Assembly (NCBI GenBank): GCA_025963725.1
Contig: JAOQAE010000007.1
Location: forward strand, 124,001 to 188,000
DNA length: 64,000 nt
From: Bacteroidota bacterium
GTDB taxonomy: Bacteria > Bacteroidota > Bacteroidia > 2-12-FULL-35-15
Direction: 5' to 3'
Below, piece by piece: positions 59,823 to 64,000 of the stretch. The number at the start of each line of letters is the position of its first letter. The first letter of the stretch is position 1. The notes under the pieces are model-generated. The model searched no databases. It was given only the letters and a program-made list of their open reading frames with translations, and was not told the DNA's origin. The position numbers and the translations under genes were made by a program.

Positions 59823-60911
59823 TTAACTCACCAGCTCTTTACTTGCGCGCTTCGCATTCACAATAGAAACCTGTTGCGCTACATTGCTTGCCATTTCCAT
59901 GAACGCGATCGACTGCGGAGTCCCATCCTGCATTACTGCCGGGCGGCCTACATCACCGGCTTCACAAATGCTCTGCACCAGCGGGATCTCGCCCAGCAAA
60001 GGCACACCCAGCTTTTCAGCCAGCATTTTCGCCCCATCCTTACCAAAGATATAATATTTATTGTTCGGGAGCTCGGCAGGAGTGAAATAGGCCATATTTT
60101 CAACGATGCCCAGCACCGGCACATTGATCTGCGCCATCTGGAACATTCCAACTCCTTTTTGTGCATCTGCCAGCGCCACATTCTGCGGCGTGCTTACGAT
60201 CACCACTCCGTTCAACGGAATAGCGCCTACGAGCGACAAATGAATATCGCCCGTTCCCGGAGGTAAGTCGATGATCATATAATCCAGCTCGCCCCAGTCG
60301 GCATCGGAGAACATTTGCGTAAGCGCTTTTGCGGCCATCGGCCCACGCCATACGATTGCCTGGGATGTATCTGCAAAAAAGCCGATCGATAACAGTTTCA
60401 CGCCATAGCTTTCTACCGGGATGATCTTATTTACGCCGTCGATCACCTTGATCATCGGCTTTTCATGGATCACATCAAACATAATGGTTTGGGATGGCCC
60501 GTAAATATCGGCATCCACCAGTCCTACGGAAGCGCCCTGCTTTGCCAGCGCTACGGCAAGGTTGGAGGCAACTGTGGATTTCCCAACACCGCCCTTACCG
60601 GATGCAACCGCAATGATATTCCTTACTTTCGGCAGCAAGGGCCCCGATTTCTTATTTCCCGTAACATCCGCTGTCATGTGCACTTTCACGATCGCTTCCT
60701 TGTCAACGAAATGCAGCACCGCGTTTACGCATGCCTTGTGGATCATATCCTTCATCGGGCAGGCAGGCGTGGTAAGCACAACGGTGAAATTCACATTCTT
60801 CCCCTCAACTTCGAGGTCCTTGATCATGCCAAGGGTCACCAGGTCTTTTTTAAGATCCGGATCATCTACATTCTTTAATGCTTCTAATACTTGTTCTTTT
60901 GTAATGCTCAT
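59823..60911 (-). CDS. mrp: Mrp/ApbC-type iron-sulfur cluster carrier ATPase
   Basis: A 362-residue protein. The N-terminal DUF59/MIP18-like domain spans about 1-80 (VLEALKNVDDPDLKKDLVTLG, TTPACPMKDMI). The ParA-like ATPase domain (about 98-350) has the deviant Walker A GKGGVGKST, DADIYGPSQ and DYMIIDLPPGTGD. The CxxC cluster-binding pair usual near residue 280-290 of Mrp was not seen (the segment reads VENMAYFTPAELPNNKYYIFG), as also in some other bacterial members. It carries Fe-S clusters to apo-proteins. Upstream is a TATCTTTG -7 box (60940-60947, minus). Confidence 0.93.
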   Translation of the reverse strand: MSITKEQVLEALKNVDDPDLKKDLVTLGMIKDLEVEGKNVNFTVVLTTPACPMKDMIHKACVNAVLHFVDKEAIVKVHMTADVTGNKKSGPLLPKVRNIIAVASGKGGVGKSTVASNLAVALAKQGASVGLVDADIYGPSQTIMFDVIHEKPMIKVIDGVNKIIPVESYGVKLLSIGFFADTSQAIVWRGPMAAKALTQMFSDADWGELDYMIIDLPPGTGDIHLSLVGAIPLNGVVIVSTPQNVALADAQKGVGMFQMAQINVPVLGIVENMAYFTPAELPNNKYYIFGKDGAKMLAEKLGVPLLGEIPLVQSICEAGDVGRPAVMQDGTPQSIAFMEMASNVAQQVSIVNAKRASKELVS

Positions 60912-61003
60912 CGCTGAAATGTCCTGTTATTTTGAGCTGCAAAGATACGGATTTTATGGCATGCCTTCTCGCGGAACAACAACAAAAACAGGGAAAGGAG
61001 GAT

Positions 61004-61996
61004 TCAGGGCTGCTCTTTATGCGAACGGATCCTTTTCGATAAAACCCTGGCCGGATTTTCAATGAATTTCCAGAATAGAGCGGCGAAAAGCAGGGATGCG
61101 GCCGCCGCAACAACTACCAGGCCCAGCTTTGCCGAAGTGCCGCTGATATAGCGCGATAAAAGATATATGATATTCCCTCCTATAAACCCATGCGTTAAAT
61201 ACAGCGAATAAGAGATCGCGCCGAAGCGGTCCGATACTTTATTATTCACCTCTGCGTAAAGGATACAAAGCACTGTTATGGCCGAAAACGCTGCGATCTC
61301 CACAGTAAAAAGCATCGCTGTGCCAATGCAGCAGAGTGCGATGAATGCAAGGCCTGCCCTGGAGCTGAGCTTTCCGGACTTCATTGACATCAGAAGAATA
61401 CCCTGCAGGAAGATGGGGGCATAATGGAACACCAGCCTGTTATCAGTAAAGATAAATGCGGAGGCGCCGAACAGGGCCAGTGCTGCATAAAAGATCCATT
61501 TATTACCGGATGAAAGAAAAAAATGAATGATGCCCGCAACAATATAAAACTGGAATTCAATGGCCAGCGTCCAGTAAATTATATTATACCATTCGTATTC
61601 CGAAAATGGGATCACATAAAAAATATGGTAGAGGAACCTTTCGGCATTGAATTCAAATGGCTGATGATTCTTCAGCGCAAAAGCCAGCGCAGTCAGCAGC
61701 ACCAGGAAAATAGAAATAATGTATGGGATCTCGATTCGTATGAACCTGCGAAACAGGTAGCGGTGCAGCTCAACCGGCTTAAAGCGGTCCTTGATCAGCG
61801 ACAGCGGGATCACGAAGCCTGAAATGACAAAAAAAATAAAAACGCCGTTGGCTCCCGACTCGCCCAGCCTGTGAATTGCGCTGTCTGCCGGAAACAGGCT
61901 TCCGCGAAAATCGCTGTAGCAGGTAAAATGATTGAGGCATACGAAAAGAGCGGCGATGCCTCTGAGGATATTTATGGTTGGGAAATACGCTCTCAA
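61004..61996 (-). CDS. Acyltransferase family 3 (OafA/OatA-like) membrane protein
   Basis: A 330-residue membrane protein with about ten helices. The start INILRGIAALFVCLNHFTCY contains the RGIAAL and His of the family active-site segment, and GESGANGVFIFFVISGFVIPLSL is the second hallmark. YWTLAIEFQFYIVAG corresponds to the conserved S-L-x-x-E-x-x-F-Y helix. These proteins O-acetylate exported sugars such as O-antigen, peptidoglycan or exopolysaccharide. No SGNH domain is fused at the C-terminus. It starts directly after the stop of the upstream barrel gene (0-base gap), so it is probably co-transcribed. Confidence 0.9.
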   Translation of the reverse strand: MRAYFPTINILRGIAALFVCLNHFTCYSDFRGSLFPADSAIHRLGESGANGVFIFFVISGFVIPLSLIKDRFKPVELHRYLFRRFIRIEIPYIISIFLVLLTALAFALKNHQPFEFNAERFLYHIFYVIPFSEYEWYNIIYWTLAIEFQFYIVAGIIHFFLSSGNKWIFYAALALFGASAFIFTDNRLVFHYAPIFLQGILLMSMKSGKLSSRAGLAFIALCCIGTAMLFTVEIAAFSAITVLCILYAEVNNKVSDRFGAISYSLYLTHGFIGGNIIYLLSRYISGTSAKLGLVVVAAAASLLFAALFWKFIENPARVLSKRIRSHKEQP

Positions 61997-62917
61997 TTAC
62001 TTAGTCGTTTCTTCAGCCTTGCCGCTTCCCTGCAGGTCCATCCGCACACGGTACGCGATGCCTACATTAAAAACAGGATAGCTTTTCAGCGTTGTGAATA
62101 CGGGATTCACATACGTAAGGTCCTTTGTTCCATAAGTGTATTGCAGCGGGTTCCTCGAAGTGGAATAGCCCGCTTCCGCAAACAGGAGGATCTTTTTGTA
62201 AACAAACCAGTCTACAAACAGCTTCACCTGCTGCTCGTCATAGCGCACATAATCATAATTACTTTTCCGGGATAGGCTGAACGAGCGTGTTGCCGATTTA
62301 AAGCAAAGCCCCGTGTACAATTTATCTTTGATGATGTTGAATTCCAACCTGTAATTGGATGGAAGAATTCCATACAGGTTCACACGGCTATTGATCTTCC
62401 AGTCGACACCAACCAGCGGCATAAAGAAATTCCCGAATGCTTCACGGTTATAATACAAGCCGAGCTTTATTTTCAGCTTATCATTCGGCACATAATACTG
62501 CAGGAAGATCCCGCCAAGCTGCCAGTCGTGCGGGCCGATCTTTCCCCTGAAATCCGACGCCAGCTTCGGCACGCCGATCACAATCGTCTCCCACTTTTTG
62601 TTCTTGGCCACGAATTTAAATCCCAATGGAAGCGACACGCTCGACAGCCGGTACGAATAAGATGAATCGGGTGAAATGGTGGAGTTCATGGTTTCACCGT
62701 TGAGGCGCACCATTAATGTATTGCCGTTCTTAAACACCTTCGGCAGGAAAAAACTCAGGAAGTAATCCCCGGTTGTATTCTTTTGGCCAGCTGCGCTGTC
62801 TTTGTAAGCCGACGAAAAGGTTTGATAATTAGCGCTCAGGATATCCGCGAAAGGCTGGGAAAAGCCTCTTGCTGTCATAAGCAGGGCAAGCGTTAAAAGC
62901 AAGGCATTTTTTTTCAT
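61997..62917 (-). CDS. Outer-membrane beta-barrel protein (DUF6268-like)
   Basis: A 306-residue protein with a signal peptide ending GFSQ. It has about twelve amphipathic strands (DYFLSFFLPKVFKNGNTLMVRL, SYSYRLSSVSLPLGFKFVAKN, IKLGLYYNREAFGNFFMPLVGVDWK, quoted in part) and a charged C-terminal tail. It resembles the DUF6268 class of Bacteroidota barrel proteins; this is a judgement from pattern, not a search. It is upstream of the acyltransferase with no gap. Confidence 0.7.
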   Translation of the reverse strand: MKKNALLLTLALLMTARGFSQPFADILSANYQTFSSAYKDSAAGQKNTTGDYFLSFFLPKVFKNGNTLMVRLNGETMNSTISPDSSYSYRLSSVSLPLGFKFVAKNKKWETIVIGVPKLASDFRGKIGPHDWQLGGIFLQYYVPNDKLKIKLGLYYNREAFGNFFMPLVGVDWKINSRVNLYGILPSNYRLEFNIIKDKLYTGLCFKSATRSFSLSRKSNYDYVRYDEQQVKLFVDWFVYKKILLFAEAGYSTSRNPLQYTYGTKDLTYVNPVFTTLKSYPVFNVGIAYRVRMDLQGSGKAEETTK

Positions 62918-62989
62918 GGTCTGTGGTAATCCGTGTGAATTACTAACAAAGAAAGAAAAAAATACCGGATCTGCAATTAGTGTTATCCA

Positions 62990-63916
62990 TTATTTGATCT
63001 TCGCCTGGCTTTGCTTTTCAGGTGTTTTGTGAAACCTGATGCCGATCATGAGCTCATGTGTTCCAGTGCTGTATTTCTTAATGTTGGTCATTGTAAAATC
63101 ATACGAGTAGGCAAAGGTGATGTTCTCCTGCATCGTGAATCCGATCATTGCCGAAACCGCATCGAGGTAGCGGAACGCGCCTCCGATCCATACCTTGTCC
63201 TTGTAAATGGCACGCAGGCCAAGGTCGAACTGCACAGGCGCCGGCTGCACATATTTAACGCAGGCCGATGGCTCCAGCTTGAAGTTGGCGCCAAGATCGA
63301 ACTTGTAGCCTGCCGTTGCATAATAGTGTGTTGCCAGCCTGCTTAAGCCGGTGTATGAATAATCGTAGAACTTGATCCTGTTCTGCAGGATCTGCGGAAC
63401 GCTTGCACCCACATACCATTTTTTATCGGTGGAATAAACATAAATGCCCGCGCCGAAATCCGGCGTGATCATCTGCTCCACGCCTCCGCTGATCACATTA
63501 TCGTGCGGATCGTGCAGGGTGATCTTGGAGCCATCCACCATGAACTGCAGCAAGCCGGCCGAGATCCCAAGGGAAACCCTCACCTTCTCCGCCACTTTTA
63601 AATGATAGGCATAAGAAAGATAAAATCCCGTTCTTCTTGTAGGCCCTACAATGTCTGTAAACAATAAGCCTCCCAGCCCCATCTTCCGGTTCTTCGTAGG
63701 CCCGTTCACACTCAGCATATACGTGCGCGGCGCATCCGTGATCCCGATCCACTGGTAGCGGTTGTTCGACATGCCCTCGTAATACGGGTTGCTGCCGCCT
63801 ACTGCCGGGTTCATCGGGTAATCGTTGAGCATGTAATTGCTGTAATGCGGCAGCTGTTGTGCATTTAGCTGCACTGTTGCCGCAACAAGTATGAACAGGA
63901 AGAATATTTTTTTCAC
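62990..63916 (-). CDS. PorP/SprF-family T9SS-associated outer-membrane protein
   Basis: A 308-residue barrel protein with a signal peptide ending LNAQ. The family opening is clear: QLPHYSNYMLNDYPMNPAVGGSNPYYEGMSNNRYQWIGI, quoted in part, and continues GLGGLLFTDIVGPTRRTGFYLSYAYHL. The end has SYDFTMTNIKKYSTGTHELMIGI. Family members (PorP, SprF) help particular T9SS cargo proteins of the type B or SprB class reach or attach to the surface. Such genes normally lie next to a large cargo gene, which may be outside the window upstream (beyond 63916). Confidence 0.93.
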   Translation of the reverse strand: MKKIFFLFILVAATVQLNAQQLPHYSNYMLNDYPMNPAVGGSNPYYEGMSNNRYQWIGITDAPRTYMLSVNGPTKNRKMGLGGLLFTDIVGPTRRTGFYLSYAYHLKVAEKVRVSLGISAGLLQFMVDGSKITLHDPHDNVISGGVEQMITPDFGAGIYVYSTDKKWYVGASVPQILQNRIKFYDYSYTGLSRLATHYYATAGYKFDLGANFKLEPSACVKYVQPAPVQFDLGLRAIYKDKVWIGGAFRYLDAVSAMIGFTMQENITFAYSYDFTMTNIKKYSTGTHELMIGIRFHKTPEKQSQAKIK

Positions 63917-63932
63917 TTCTTTTATTTTTTTA

Positions 63933-63969
63933 TCCCCCTCTCCTTTGGAGAGGGGTTAGGGGTGAGGTT
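63933..63969 (+). repeat. Family A single unit at the window edge
   Basis: CCCCCTCTCCTTTGGAGAGG then GGTTAGGGGTGAGGT. It lies just upstream of the PorP-like gene on the plus strand. The partner unit may lie outside the window. Confidence 0.7.
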
Positions 63970-64000
63970 TTTAATCTTTCTTTTTTCTAATGCACTATCT

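Overview
The window is a chromosomal segment of a Gram-negative member of the Bacteroidota that has a type IX secretion system (T9SS) and gliding-type genes. The evidence is: seven or eight proteins with T9SS C-terminal sorting domains (SPNP / YPNP motif followed by a GxYxxR-like strand); gldD and gldE; a PorP/SprF-type protein; the gene order mutY-ssb-gldE-gldD divergent from HU and followed by rng; and promoters of the Bacteroidota form TTG-N17-23-TAnnTTTG. No species is assigned. No rRNA, tRNA, CRISPR array, prophage, transposase or insertion sequence was recognised.

Layout. 1-4.3 kb: 3' part of recQ, a T9SS cargo gene and a membrane glycosyltransferase. 4.3-11.2 kb (minus): a small unknown gene, a second GT39-like gene, then an apparent operon of a TolB-propeller/beta-barrel protein, a half-size TSUP transporter and an M20 amidohydrolase. 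11.3-16.9 kb: metallo-beta-lactamase-fold hydrolase, DUF1653 protein, T9SS cargo, serS, rplU-rpmA and an EamA exporter. 17.0-21.4 kb (plus): a tightly packed dlt-type operon dltC-dltD-dltX-dltB-dltA. It includes a 49-codon dltX-like microprotein gene. 21.4-32.7 kb: iron permease-like protein, ORF6N protein, a PKD/T9SS type B protein, aldehyde dehydrogenase, T9SS cargo, a DUF5686-like outer-membrane protein and an active/inactive M16 peptidase pair. 32.7-37.2 kb: ECF sigma factor with a zinc-finger/TPR anti-sigma-like protein, a TonB plug-only protein and two small beta-barrel proteins. 37.4-45.5 kb: conserved core (ctaA, gldD, gldE, ssb, mutY, HU, TPR protein, a 29-residue AURKAIP1/COX24-like protein, rng). 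45.6-57.8 kb: TPR-SpoIIE phosphatase, T9SS cargo, an LRR locus, a DUF4080 radical SAM enzyme and a large BNR-repeat T9SS protein. 57.9-63.9 kb (minus): SGNH-fold lipoprotein, NifU-like and Mrp proteins, acyltransferase, a beta-barrel protein and a PorP/SprF-like protein.

The most interesting region is the dlt operon. D-alanylation by DltABCDX is best known for teichoic acids of Gram-positive bacteria. This Gram-negative window encodes all five parts in a rearranged order. DltC keeps its phosphopantetheine serine, DltD keeps its Ser/Asp/His residues and DltX keeps its C-terminal FxYxxF motif. In DltB, however, the residue aligning with the catalytic MBOAT histidine (normally W-H-G) reads Asn (W-N-G).

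The second theme is repeats. Intergenic gaps hold several unrelated families of short palindromes. Many are built as two opposed palindromes about 100-130 bp apart end to end (REPIN-like). A shared 14-bp palindrome, TCCGCCnnGGCGGA, is inserted in two different families. Coordinates and motifs were read by eye; no alignment or database search was run.
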